From CAZSHG01 sp964606695 [NCBI: uncultured bacterium] (GTDB taxonomy: Bacteria > UBP14 > UBA6098), in assembly GCA_964606695.1 (NCBI GenBank), contig CAZSHG010000011.1:1-64000 (forward strand): a DNA stretch of 64,000 nucleotides, read 5' to 3'. The notes beneath the pieces are model-generated. The model was not told the DNA's origin, searched no databases, and worked only from the letters and a program-made list of their open reading frames with translations. The position numbers and the translations under genes were made by a program. Numbering within the stretch: position 1 is the first letter of the stretch; each line of letters opens with the position of its first letter. Below are positions 1-8,594 of the stretch, one piece after another.

Positions 1-1345
1 ACGCGCGATTAGCTCCTTCGATAATTTCGTCCTTGTCGACTCCCGTGAGTTCCCCGTCCTCGACCACAATTTCGCCATTGACGATAGTGAACGCCGTGCG
101 GTGGCAAAAGCCGGAAAACACAATCGCCGCCAAGGGATCCGATTGCGCGCCGGTGTATTGGATCGTGTTCATATCGAATAATGCCAGATCAGCCGCATAT
201 CCCGGTTCGATTCGACCTATACCGCCGAAACCGAGCATTTCCGCGCCGCCGCGGATTGCCATATCCAGAACGTCGCGTGCGCTCAGGGCGTCTGAGCCGT
301 ATTTGACTCGTTGAAGAAGCAGTGCGTTGCGCGTCTCGCCGAGCATATCAGAACTGTCGTTCGAAGCCGAGCCATCGACCCCCAAACACAACCGAATGCC
401 CATCTCGCGCATCTCTTTGATTCGTGCGATTCCGCTTCCGAGCCGCATGTTCGAGGTCGGGCAATGGCAGATTCCTGTGCGAGTTCTGCGGAGAACCTCC
501 AATTCGTCGTCGTTGAAATAAATGCCGTGTGCGAAATAGACGTCCTCGCCGAACCAGCCCCAGTCTTGCATCAGGCGCAACGGGCGTTTGCCGTATTTCT
601 CCAGGCAGAATTCCTCCTCGTCCAACGTCTCCACAAGGTGTGTGTGAAGGACGACGCCGTATTCGCGTGCAAGTTTCGCCGTCTCTACCATCACTCGTTC
701 ATCGACCGAAAAGGGCGAACAGGGCGCAAGCGCGACCTTATGCATCGCCCGAGGTGAGGGATCATGAAATTCCCCGATAACACGAATCATGTCGTCGATA
801 ACATCGTCCGCGTTCTGGACAACGTGATCCGGCGGAAGCCCGCCGTCCTTCTCGCTGAGCGTCATCGAACCGCGGGTGGGGGAGAAGCGAATGCCCAGCC
901 TGTCCGCCGCCTCGAACTGGATCGAGGTCATTTCACCTTTGAATCCTTGAGGGTAGAGGTAAAGATGATCCGCCGACGTCGTCGCGCCGGTTTTCAACAA
1001 TTCCGCTCCGGCAAGCAACGTCGAGTAATAAACGGCATCTTCGTCCAGCCTCGCCCAAATCGGGTATAAGTAGCGTAACCAATCGAAAAGTTTCGCATCC
1101 TGTGCGCCGGGGAGATTTCGTGTGAGCGTCTGGTAAAAATGATGGTGGCAATTCACCATTCCGGGAATCGCCAAAAAATCGCTACAATCTATTACTCTGG
1201 TTTCGGAAAGCTCGTCCTCGGTCAGTTCGATGTTATGCTCGACGCGATCGATAACACCTTCCCTGATTAGAATATCCCGGTCGTTGAATTCGTCGCCGTC
1301 ATCGTTGAAAGTCGCAATATAATAGCATTTCTTGAGTAGAATCAT
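1..1345 (-). CDS. 8-oxoguanine deaminase-like amidohydrolase (C-terminus cut by window edge)
   Basis: I translated this by hand from the minus strand: 448 codons are open from an ATG at 1345 to the left edge, with no stop, so the C-terminus is missing. It begins MILLKKCYYI and has the amidohydrolase metal motif NCHHHF near residue 69, followed by YQTLTRNLPGAQ and LFDWLRYLYPIW. These are hallmarks of the 8-oxoguanine deaminase / hydroxydechloroatrazine ethylaminohydrolase branch. Further metal and catalytic positions are visible in HTHLVET, FAHG and LGVDGSAS. Family members are cytosolic zinc or iron deaminases acting on purine or triazine rings. It lies 8 nt after the stop of the PLP enzyme, so it is the eleventh and last visible gene of the purine operon. 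Guanine or 8-oxoguanine deamination would fit that context. The exact substrate is inference. Confidence 0.85.
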   Translation of the reverse strand, partial: MILLKKCYYIATFNDDGDEFNDRDILIREGVIDRVEHNIELTEDELSETRVIDCSDFLAIPGMVNCHHHFYQTLTRNLPGAQDAKLFDWLRYLYPIWARLDEDAVYYSTLLAGAELLKTGATTSADHLYLYPQGFKGEMTSIQFEAADRLGIRFSPTRGSMTLSEKDGGLPPDHVVQNADDVIDDMIRVIGEFHDPSPRAMHKVALAPCSPFSVDERVMVETAKLAREYGVVLHTHLVETLDEEEFCLEKYGKRPLRLMQDWGWFGEDVYFAHGIYFNDDELEVLRRTRTGICHCPTSNMRLGSGIARIKEMREMGIRLCLGVDGSASNDSSDMLGETRNALLLQRVKYGSDALSARDVLDMAIRGGAEMLGFGGIGRIEPGYAADLALFDMNTIQYTGAQSDPLAAIVFSGFCHRTAFTIVNGEIVVEDGELTGVDKDEIIEGANRA

Positions 1346-1353
1346 GTTTTATC

Positions 1354-2811
1354 CTATAGTATTCCTACCCGGTCGTTGAATTCCTGAATCAATTCATCGA
1401 ATTGCGGGACGATGTCGTGAAATTCGCCCCAATAATCCCGGTCGAACCATTGGGCGTTGAGTTCGGCGAGTTCCTTCTTTTGTTGCTCTATCCATGTGTA
1501 ATACTTGAGGTTATGGATGCGCTTGCGGTCGTAATATCCGCATTCGAGCATGTTATCGATGCTTTGAGATTGCAGAATTTCGAAATCGCGGGCGGCGTTT
1601 TCGCGAGTATATTCGCCATGTTTTTCACGGAGTTCCTTCAATCGCGAGCCATAGAGTTCCATCGAATCGGTGAAAACGGTCATTACGTAATCATTTTTGT
1701 CTAATTCGTAATATTTTGCGAATTTTATCGAACCAAGTAGATTCGCTATGCTGGAAATGCCCAGCATGTCGAGCTTAGACGCGGTTTCTTCCGGCACACC
1801 CTGTTCGATCAAGTAATCCCGCCCGACCGGTTCGTTGAACAGGCGCGTAAAGCGCATGGAGTAATCATCATCTATCGCGATTACCATGTCTGTATTTCGG
1901 ACGTTGTGAATCCACGGCACGTGTTTATCGCCGATGCCCTCGATCCGATGCCCGCCGAAGCCGTTGCGTAGTAGCGTCGGGCACTGTAGAGCTTCGCCCA
2001 CAGCCATTTTTGCGTCGGGATAAATTTCCTTGAGATAATCACCTGAACCCATTGTGCCGGAAGATCCAGATGTCAGGACTATGCCCGCGAGGCGATCGCT
2101 TTCATCCGTCAACTCGTTAAGAACCTCTTCCATCGCACTGCCCGTAATTTCGTAATGCCAGATGTGATTCCCGAACTCGTCGAACTGGTTAAATATGACA
2201 AGATCGTCCCGTTCTGCAAGCAGTTCCCAGCATTTGTCGAAAATCTCCTTGACGTTCGATTCGCATCCAGGCGTCGCAATCACCTCGCCCGCGACCTTCG
2301 ACAGCCACTCGAACCGCTCCTGCGACATCTCTTCCGGCAATATAGCGATCGATTCGCAAGCCAGCAAATTCGCGACATAAGCTCCTCCTCTGCAATAGTT
2401 TCCGGTCGAAGGCCATACGGCTTTTTGCGACGTCGGATCGAATTGCCCGGTGATCAGCCTGGGAGCAAGACATCCAAATGTCGCGCCGACCTTGTGCGCC
2501 CCGGTTGGGAACCATTTGCCTACTAGAGCCACTATTTTAGCGGGTGCACCGGTCAGTTCAGGCGGAATTACCATATAATTAACGCCGTCGAAACCGCCGC
2601 CGAATTCGGTCGGTTCGTTCTTCCATGTTACACGGAAAAGATTACGTGGATGCACGTCCCATAGCCCGATATCCTGAAGTTCTTCGACTATTCGGTCAGG
2701 AATCAGGTCGGGGTCTTTCATCTGGGAAAAGGTCGGCACGATGATGCCGCGTTCTCGGCATCTTTGAACCGTCCGTTCGAGTTGTGTTTTATCGATTGTC
2801 AGGTCTATCAT
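1354..2811 (-). CDS. Fold-type-II PLP-dependent enzyme of the purine cluster (cystathionine-synthase/TrpB-like)
   Basis: 485 residues. The N-terminal 80 or so residues are a family-specific extension. The PLP lysine is most likely Lys107 in FPTGAHKVGA, followed by the Asn/Gly-rich phosphate loop (WPSTGNYCRGG) and a late glycine-rich LTSGSSGTMGSG. This is the pattern of tryptophan-synthase-beta/cysteine-synthase relatives, but the protein is not a clear member of any named enzyme. Relatives are found next to YgeW/YgeY in anaerobes, which suggests a role in the last, amino-acid-like steps of purine breakdown such as elimination of ammonia from diaminopropionate or a ureido derivative. That role is inference. 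The ATG is preceded by GGAG, and the gene starts 14 nt after the threonine-synthase-like gene. Confidence 0.8.
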   Translation of the reverse strand: MIDLTIDKTQLERTVQRCRERGIIVPTFSQMKDPDLIPDRIVEELQDIGLWDVHPRNLFRVTWKNEPTEFGGGFDGVNYMVIPPELTGAPAKIVALVGKWFPTGAHKVGATFGCLAPRLITGQFDPTSQKAVWPSTGNYCRGGAYVANLLACESIAILPEEMSQERFEWLSKVAGEVIATPGCESNVKEIFDKCWELLAERDDLVIFNQFDEFGNHIWHYEITGSAMEEVLNELTDESDRLAGIVLTSGSSGTMGSGDYLKEIYPDAKMAVGEALQCPTLLRNGFGGHRIEGIGDKHVPWIHNVRNTDMVIAIDDDYSMRFTRLFNEPVGRDYLIEQGVPEETASKLDMLGISSIANLLGSIKFAKYYELDKNDYVMTVFTDSMELYGSRLKELREKHGEYTRENAARDFEILQSQSIDNMLECGYYDRKRIHNLKYYTWIEQQKKELAELNAQWFDRDYWGEFHDIVPQFDELIQEFNDRVGIL

Positions 2812-2825
2812 TTGCGCTCCGTATT

Positions 2826-4019
2826 TTATAAGTCTAAGTCTTCTAATGATTTAATTGGCGACGGCAGTTCAGGAATTATCGCGACAGCCGCGTCAATATC
2901 CTTTAGACCACTACCGGTTATCATCAAAACGATACTCGCGTTTTTTTCTATTTTGAATCCTTTGATTGCAGTCAGGAATCCAGCGTAGGATGCCGCCGCC
3001 GCGGGTTCGCAGAAGAGGCCTGTTGTCGATGACAGTTCGTGTTGTGCCTTCAGAATCGCTTCGTCAGAGACCGTTACGCAATATCCATTGAACTCACGTA
3101 AATTTCTCATCGAAAGATATCCGCAACTGGGGACGTCTACGGATATTGAATCGGCAACAGTTTGCGACGGCACGTGTTCCTCGAAACCGTTGGATTTGAT
3201 GGCATTGAATAAATTGGGACTGCCCTTCGATTGAACTGCGACCAATACCGGAATTTCGTCAATCAGGTTGAATTGTCGTAAGTCTTTGAAACCCTTATAT
3301 ATACCGGATAGAATTACGCCGTCGCCGGTGGGAACGAAGACGTAATCAGGGGCCTTACCGAGTCGTCTATAAATCTCAATAGCCGCAGTCTTTTTTCCCT
3401 CGATTGTCAGAGGATTGTATGCGGTATTACGACTTAAAGCGTCCGTAACATTTGTATATTCGAGCGAAATCCCAAAGGCGTCGTCGTAAGTTCCATCGAC
3501 CGGAATCACACGTCCGCCATACTGTAAGCATTGCACCAACTTGGCTTTTGGCGCGTTTTTCGGGACGAAAATAGTAATCGATAATCCGGCGGACGCCCCA
3601 ATTCCAGCCATCGAAGCCGCCGCGTTTCCCGTCGAAGCCACCGCGACCTCACGAATGCCGTGTCGCCGGCAAAAGGCCGCCACAAGGTAAGATGCGCGGT
3701 CTTTGTATGAGAAAGTCGGTTCGCAGGTGTCGTCTTTTAATAATAAGTTCGGGTAACCGAGCTGTTCTCGTAACCGCGCAGGCTCCCACAGTGGGGTGTT
3801 TCCCACCGGAATATCCGGATAGAATTCGCGTGGAACCGGCATTAAATCGAGCGCGTCCCATTTCTTCGGTAAATCCCCTTCGATCTTGACTTCCAGAAGG
3901 CCGCGCAAGGGTTCATTTTGAGATTGATTCGCCGAACATGTCGGGCAAAGCATAGTATCCGGTTCGATAGGATATTCGCGCCCACATTGTGTGCAGATGT
4001 AACTAAATCGTAACACCAT
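2826..4019 (-). CDS. Threonine synthase-like PLP enzyme with N-terminal zinc ribbon
   Basis: 397 residues from the ATG at 4019; a longer frame to 4037 exists. The shorter start is preferred because its ATG shares one base with the TAA of ygeW (TAATG), the same coupling seen between the FAD and 2Fe-2S genes. Cys9, Cys12, Cys25 and Cys28 form a rubredoxin-like zinc ribbon as in many threonine synthases. The PLP lysine is probably Lys106 in TFSYKDRAS and the phosphate loop is STGNAAASMAG. Classical threonine synthase turns O-phosphohomoserine into threonine and phosphate. No other threonine genes are near, and the gene is buried in a purine catabolic operon. It may therefore act instead on a diaminopropionate- or ureido-type intermediate. 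The fold assignment is secure, the substrate is not. Confidence 0.8.
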   Translation of the reverse strand: MVLRFSYICTQCGREYPIEPDTMLCPTCSANQSQNEPLRGLLEVKIEGDLPKKWDALDLMPVPREFYPDIPVGNTPLWEPARLREQLGYPNLLLKDDTCEPTFSYKDRASYLVAAFCRRHGIREVAVASTGNAAASMAGIGASAGLSITIFVPKNAPKAKLVQCLQYGGRVIPVDGTYDDAFGISLEYTNVTDALSRNTAYNPLTIEGKKTAAIEIYRRLGKAPDYVFVPTGDGVILSGIYKGFKDLRQFNLIDEIPVLVAVQSKGSPNLFNAIKSNGFEEHVPSQTVADSISVDVPSCGYLSMRNLREFNGYCVTVSDEAILKAQHELSSTTGLFCEPAAAASYAGFLTAIKGFKIEKNASIVLMITGSGLKDIDAAVAIIPELPSPIKSLEDLDL

Positions 4020-5017
4020 TACTCCATTAGCTTCCATAGTATGCCCTTGGCCGTGTGCAGACGGTTTTCGGCCTCGTCGTAGATGATCGAATTCTCGCTG
4101 TCGATTACGCTATCGACAACCTCCTTGTTGCGGTCGGCTGGGAGGGCGTGCATGATCTTGCAACCCTCGCCGGTCAAGGCGTAGCGACGTTCGTCCAGTA
4201 TCCAGTCATGATATTTTTCGAGGTTGTTTTTCATATCGGCGCGATGTTCCTCGTCATCGACGAATTCATCGAAGTAACCGAATCCGCCCCAGTTCTTCGG
4301 TATCACGATGTCCGCGTCCCGAATGCCCTCGTCCATATCGTGAATGACGGAGACTTTTCCGCCGTTCGCGTCCGCGTTTGCCTTTGCCTGACGCATAATG
4401 CCGTCCTGCAACGGGAATTCGGGGGGATGCACCAGGCGGACGTCCATGCCGTATCGTGGAAACAGCAGAACCTGAGATTGCGGCACCGAAAGGGGTTTAG
4501 CGTGGCTTGTCGCGTAAGCCCAGCATACTGCGACTTTCAGCCCGGACAAATCCTGCCCAAAATGTTCCTGGATGGTCATCAAATCGGCGATTGCCTGTAG
4601 TGGATGATAGACATCGTCTTGCATGGAAACCAGCGGTATATCGGAGTTTGCGGCGATTTCATTGAGATATTTGTTGCCGATTCTGAAAAAGCAATTACGT
4701 ATCGCGATAGCCTCGCCCATGCGGGACAGCACCTGTGCGGTATCCCTCGGTGTTTCACCGTGCGAAATTTGCATTTTGCCCGCGTTAAGATCGTGCGCGT
4801 GGCCGCCTAACTGTGTCATGGCGGCCTCCATAGAGTTGCGAGTTCGAGTGGATTGTTCGAAGAAGATCATAAACAGCGTCTGATTAACGAGATAGTTCGT
4901 TATCTCCTGGCCGTATCGTGCGGATTTTAACTTGTAACTCGCGTTCAGGACCTCTCGAATTTCGTCTTTGCTCCAGTCGTCGAAGGTAATCAGGTGCTTT
5001 CCTTTGAGCCTGTTCAT
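4019..5017 (-). CDS. ygeW: YgeW-type (knotted) catabolic transcarbamylase
   Basis: 332 residues of the aspartate/ornithine carbamoyltransferase superfamily. STRTR at residues 56-60 (carbamoyl-phosphate loop), HPLQ at 138-141 and HALPADR at 290-296 (in place of the HCLP of ornithine transcarbamylases) are visible. The DADIV-x-PKNWG segment and the catabolic neighbourhood point to the YgeW group rather than to anabolic ArgF or PyrB. YgeW of E. coli is a knotted transcarbamylase encoded next to ygeX and ygeY. Here it overlaps ygeY by 4 nt (ATGA) and the next gene by 1 nt. A likely job is phosphorolysis of a carbamoyl (ureido) intermediate to carbamoyl phosphate, which a carbamate kinase outside this window could use to make ATP. 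The protein is shorter than E. coli YgeW (about 396 residues). Confidence 0.82.
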   Translation of the reverse strand: MNRLKGKHLITFDDWSKDEIREVLNASYKLKSARYGQEITNYLVNQTLFMIFFEQSTRTRNSMEAAMTQLGGHAHDLNAGKMQISHGETPRDTAQVLSRMGEAIAIRNCFFRIGNKYLNEIAANSDIPLVSMQDDVYHPLQAIADLMTIQEHFGQDLSGLKVAVCWAYATSHAKPLSVPQSQVLLFPRYGMDVRLVHPPEFPLQDGIMRQAKANADANGGKVSVIHDMDEGIRDADIVIPKNWGGFGYFDEFVDDEEHRADMKNNLEKYHDWILDERRYALTGEGCKIMHALPADRNKEVVDSVIDSENSIIYDEAENRLHTAKGILWKLME

Positions 5018-6204
5018 TTTTCCTCCATTATCGTTGGATAAAGCGCGTAAAAAGCGGAAGCGCCTACCAGATGGTCGATTGGGGCGGCCTCATTCGGCGC
5101 GTGGGCGTGTATTTCGTTGCCCGGCCCGAAACCGATGCACGGAATGCCGTGTTTGCCGCAGATTGCGACTCCGTTGGTCGAAAACGTCCATTTGCCAATG
5201 CTGGGCTCGTCCGCGAAGAGCTTGCGATAGGTGGAAATCCCCCCGGCCAGATATTCGCTATCATTTTCGATTTTCCATGTGGGGTAATATTTCTCTATTT
5301 CATAGACAGTGCCTTTATAGCTGGGTTTGCGGTAGATAGGCACCTCGATTTCGGGGTCGAAACCAATAGCCCTACGAACCTCCGATATAGCGCTTTCCTT
5401 CGTTTCGCCCCAGGTGAGTCTTCTGTCGAGGTGAAAATGTGCGTAGTCCGCAACGGCGCACAGAGAGGGCGAACGCGATTCGATCATGGTCACGGTAACG
5501 GTGCCCTTGCCCAGGAATTCGTCGGTGGAAAGTCGCTCGTTTAGCTTCTCAATCTCCAGGACAGCACGTGAAGCCCTGTATATAGCATTGTTTCCGCGTT
5601 CCGGCGCACTGCCGTGACACGAAACCCCTGAAAAGTAACACTCGATTTCCATCCGCCCGCGATGCCCACGGTAAAGACCCATATTGGTGGGTTCGGTGAT
5701 GATTACTACCTCCGGTCGAATGCCCTCTTTTTCAATCAGGTAATTCCAGCAAAGGCCGTCGCAATCCTCCTCCATGACCGTGAAGGTGAAAAGCAACGTA
5801 AATTCGCCGTCGTAGGCGAGTTCTTTGAGGATTCGCCCTGCGGTTATCATCGATACAGCGCCGCCGGATTGATCGACCGTGCCGCGCCCAAGCACCTTCC
5901 CATCGCGGATTTTTCCGCAGAACGGATCGAATTCCCATTGAGTCAGATCGCCGGTGTCCACGGTGTCGATATGCGCGTCGATGGCTAATATACGCTGTCC
6001 TGAGCCGACGCGGCCAATCAGATTCCCCAGTCCGTCCACGCGAACTTCGTCGAAACCGGCTTCGGCGCAGAGTTGGCCGAGTTTTTCGATGACATCGCGT
6101 TCTTCGCCGCTCAGCGACGGTATTTTAATAACCTCGCTGAGGTTTTTCGCTGTGTAATCGCGGTATTTTTCCGCCAGTGTTACGATTTCATTGGAATTGC
6201 ACAT
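5014..6204 (-). CDS. ygeY: YgeY-family M20 metallohydrolase
   Basis: 396 residues, the usual length for YgeY and ArgE/DapE-like M20 enzymes. The first metal site is DAHIDTVD near residue 76, the second metal/catalytic region is VMEEDCDG with the Glu-Glu pair, and GRGTVDQSGG follows the pattern GRG-x-x-DmKGG. The dimerisation domain is inserted in the middle and a terminal metal His lies in EIHAHAPNE. M20 enzymes hydrolyse amide or carbamoyl bonds of N-acylated amino acids using two zinc ions in the cytosol. In the purine clusters YgeY is thought to act on a ureido-amino acid intermediate. The gene starts 1 nt after the PreA-like gene ends and overlaps ygeW by 4 nt. Confidence 0.85.
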   Translation of the reverse strand: MCNSNEIVTLAEKYRDYTAKNLSEVIKIPSLSGEERDVIEKLGQLCAEAGFDEVRVDGLGNLIGRVGSGQRILAIDAHIDTVDTGDLTQWEFDPFCGKIRDGKVLGRGTVDQSGGAVSMITAGRILKELAYDGEFTLLFTFTVMEEDCDGLCWNYLIEKEGIRPEVVIITEPTNMGLYRGHRGRMEIECYFSGVSCHGSAPERGNNAIYRASRAVLEIEKLNERLSTDEFLGKGTVTVTMIESRSPSLCAVADYAHFHLDRRLTWGETKESAISEVRRAIGFDPEIEVPIYRKPSYKGTVYEIEKYYPTWKIENDSEYLAGGISTYRKLFADEPSIGKWTFSTNGVAICGKHGIPCIGFGPGNEIHAHAPNEAAPIDHLVGASAFYALYPTIMEEK

Positions 6205-6205
6205 C

Positions 6206-7303
6206 CTATCTATTCTCCAATTTTAAGGCGTCCTGCAAGCAGAAATCGAGACAGTATCCGCATCCAATACATAATTCGTCTTGAATATTTGCCTTCTCGC
6301 CAACCATCGAAAGCGCGCCCTGAAGGCATTTTGATACGCATACGCCGCATCCGATACATTTCTCCTCATCGACGGTATTAACTGGCGTTCGTTCGAACAC
6401 CACCCGTTCGGCCAGTTTGCGACCGTAAAGCCCCTTTATTTTATCGATTGAATCGTAGTCATGGTCATCGAGCCAACTCTCGATTTCGAACGCTACTTTG
6501 CCGTAGATTTCGTCTCCTTTTTTAATAGCGCCACTGCAGATTCCTACCGCGGAAGCCCCCGCCATAAGGAATTTTACGGCATCGACCCCCTTTTCGATTC
6601 CGCCGACACCGATAATCGGTTTATCGGTTATCGATGATATTTGATAGACGATTCTTAGCGCGATGGGTATTATCGGTGGGCCTGAAATCCAACCCTGGCC
6701 GTAGTTTGATCCAAGTCGGGGCACCGGATTATCTATATCGAAATCCAGCACCGGGCCGAAGGAGTTGATTGCCGCAAAGCCGTCAACAAACGGTTCTACA
6801 GAGCGAATTAATTCGGGAATATCAAGGAAGTTCGGCGAGACTTTCATGAAAACCGGCGCAGAAACCGTGTTTCGCAAAGTCCGGGCTACCTCGACGATTG
6901 GGCCGGTTTCGTGGCCGACATAATGCACAGAGAACTCGAAGCCGTCCGGTTCAATTTCTTGCTGAATAATCTCACCGAGCTCGCGGACTTCGTTCGATCC
7001 ATATCCAATCGAGACGATGAGCGGGCATCCGGTCTCTTTCACTCGACGCAATTCAATTATAAACTGTTCCAACGTCGTTTCCGACCAGGTTTCACAGTTT
7101 GTGAGACCGCCGCAAATCGTTTTGCGGATAGTGGGGCGTTTGTCGTCGGCGGGTTTGACCGATACGGTTTTGGATACGATCCCTCCCGCGCCGGCCTCCC
7201 ATGCGGCGATCATCGCTCGCGCGTCCTTGACATTCGGCCCGGCGGCGGGTAGGACGGGATTTCGCAAATCGATTCCAGCTATATTTGCTTTAATTTCGGC
7301 CAT
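6206..7303 (-). CDS. PreA-like FMN/4Fe-4S oxidoreductase (dihydroorotate/dihydropyrimidine dehydrogenase family)
   Basis: 365 residues from the ATG at 7303, chosen because GGAG lies 7 nt upstream; an upstream in-frame start at 7345 has no such site. An FMN-binding TIM barrel (GSNY, VGGIEKG and MAGASAVGICSGA phosphate loops) occupies about the first 290 residues. Two C-terminal [4Fe-4S] motifs follow, CIGCGVCVSKC and CIGCGYCLDFC. This is the domain order of bacterial PreA and of the C-terminal half of mammalian dihydropyrimidine dehydrogenase. No PreT (FAD/NAD) partner is adjacent, so electrons may come from ferredoxin. In the E. coli cluster the large Fe-S flavoprotein YgfK occupies the redox slot. 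By position this protein could replace it, reducing a purine-derived ring before hydrolysis. That role is inference. Confidence 0.85.
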   Translation of the reverse strand: MAEIKANIAGIDLRNPVLPAAGPNVKDARAMIAAWEAGAGGIVSKTVSVKPADDKRPTIRKTICGGLTNCETWSETTLEQFIIELRRVKETGCPLIVSIGYGSNEVRELGEIIQQEIEPDGFEFSVHYVGHETGPIVEVARTLRNTVSAPVFMKVSPNFLDIPELIRSVEPFVDGFAAINSFGPVLDFDIDNPVPRLGSNYGQGWISGPPIIPIALRIVYQISSITDKPIIGVGGIEKGVDAVKFLMAGASAVGICSGAIKKGDEIYGKVAFEIESWLDDHDYDSIDKIKGLYGRKLAERVVFERTPVNTVDEEKCIGCGVCVSKCLQGALSMVGEKANIQDELCIGCGYCLDFCLQDALKLENR

Positions 7304-8594
7304 AAAATCTCCGAGTCTGTTTCCGCGATACCTTAAGCGATTCACTTAAAACTCGCTCCACGTCGATGTTTATGAATGCACCATCCCGATATAAAATCTC
7401 ACCATCGATTATAGTAAGGTAAGCCACCCCCTTTTTTGCGCCAAAAACCAGGTGTCCTATGATGTTATTATTGTCGATTGGCGTAACACTGCGATAATCG
7501 AGCACTGCGATGTCCGCCAGAGAGCCGGGAGAAAGGCTTCCGGTTCCTGGAAAATATTTTTGCTGGATTTCGAATCGATGAATGAAAAAAACGTTCTTTA
7601 GTTCGGTAAAATCGATGCCTGAAGGCGAATTCAGCAGGTAATGCGAACGGAGTGTCGAAACCATATCGCTGGTCATGCCGTCGGTGCCCAGGACATATGG
7701 GAAACCTGCCTTGCGATTCATAAATCCAACCCGATTATTCGCATTGGATTCCGAATTGCACGCGACGATAAAATCGCGTTCTTTTAATATTGCTATATCT
7801 TTATCGCTCAAGTGGATACAGTGAGCGAGGATCGAGTCGTCCTCTAATAATCCGAAGCTGTCGAACCTATCGACCGGGCCGGAATAACCAATTTCACGGC
7901 AGAATTGTAGGTCGGCTAAATCCTCGCCGCAATGTGCATGGACGGGCATTTCGAAAGGTTTTTCGTCAGCGATTTTACTGAGAGTGTTTTCGGATAAAGT
8001 CAAATTCGCGTGAAGGCCGAAAACCCCGCGTATTTTCTTGTTTTCATGATGTGATTCGTAGAATTCGATATTCTCCGCGATATGTTTTTCGACGTCGGCA
8101 ACGCCCATCCTATCGGATGTCTCGAAGCATAGAGTGGCCCGGATTCCTACATCATCGACCGCTTTAGCTATTGTTTGGAGACTCCCCTGGACGAAATTCA
8201 TCGAAGCATGGTGATCGAACACCATGGTTACGCCGTTTCGGACGCATTCCATCGCCGCGATGAGTGCCGAATAATACACGGCTTCCTCGTCAAGCGCGGC
8301 GTCCCAGGGCCACCAGAGGTTTTCCAGGATTCCGACAAAATTCCGAGGTTGTTCCAATGGCGAAATCCCTGTCGAAAGAGCTGAATAAAAATGGTGGTGC
8401 GCGTTCATTAAGCCCGGCAATATCAACCTTCCGCCGACATCGAAGAATTCAATGCCAACCTCGATAATCTCGTCCAAAGGCCCGACTGCCGAGATTCGAT
8501 TGCCTTCAATCTTGATCGCACCGGGATCGAAGAAAATACCGGCGCCGTCCGTAACCACGCCGTTTCCAACAATATATGTGTGGTTATTACTCAT
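7290..8594 (-). CDS. ssnA: SsnA-type aminohydrolase
   Basis: 434 residues, standard for SsnA. The metal motif NAHHHFYSAL is near residue 67, followed by FDHHASM, VHAHCGE, LAHCIHLSD, ACNSESNANN and LGTDGMTSDM, the SsnA signature segments of the amidohydrolase superfamily. SsnA is a cytosolic metal-dependent hydrolase encoded beside ygfK, hyuA and xdhD in enterobacteria and clostridia, in clusters linked to anaerobic urate and purine degradation. The start overlaps the stop of the upstream cyclic amidohydrolase by 4 nt (ATGA) and its end overlaps the PreA-like gene by 14 nt. This is strong evidence for translational coupling. The precise reaction remains unassigned. Confidence 0.87.
   Translation of the reverse strand: MSNNHTYIVGNGVVTDGAGIFFDPGAIKIEGNRISAVGPLDEIIEVGIEFFDVGGRLILPGLMNAHHHFYSALSTGISPLEQPRNFVGILENLWWPWDAALDEEAVYYSALIAAMECVRNGVTMVFDHHASMNFVQGSLQTIAKAVDDVGIRATLCFETSDRMGVADVEKHIAENIEFYESHHENKKIRGVFGLHANLTLSENTLSKIADEKPFEMPVHAHCGEDLADLQFCREIGYSGPVDRFDSFGLLEDDSILAHCIHLSDKDIAILKERDFIVACNSESNANNRVGFMNRKAGFPYVLGTDGMTSDMVSTLRSHYLLNSPSGIDFTELKNVFFIHRFEIQQKYFPGTGSLSPGSLADIAVLDYRSVTPIDNNNIIGHLVFGAKKGVAYLTIIDGEILYRDGAFINIDVERVLSESLKVSRKQTRRFYGRN

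Noticed and set aside
2826-4019. Part of an amino-acid biosynthetic threonine operon
   Set aside because: No homoserine kinase, homoserine dehydrogenase or aspartokinase gene nearby. The gene is coupled by overlap to ygeW.
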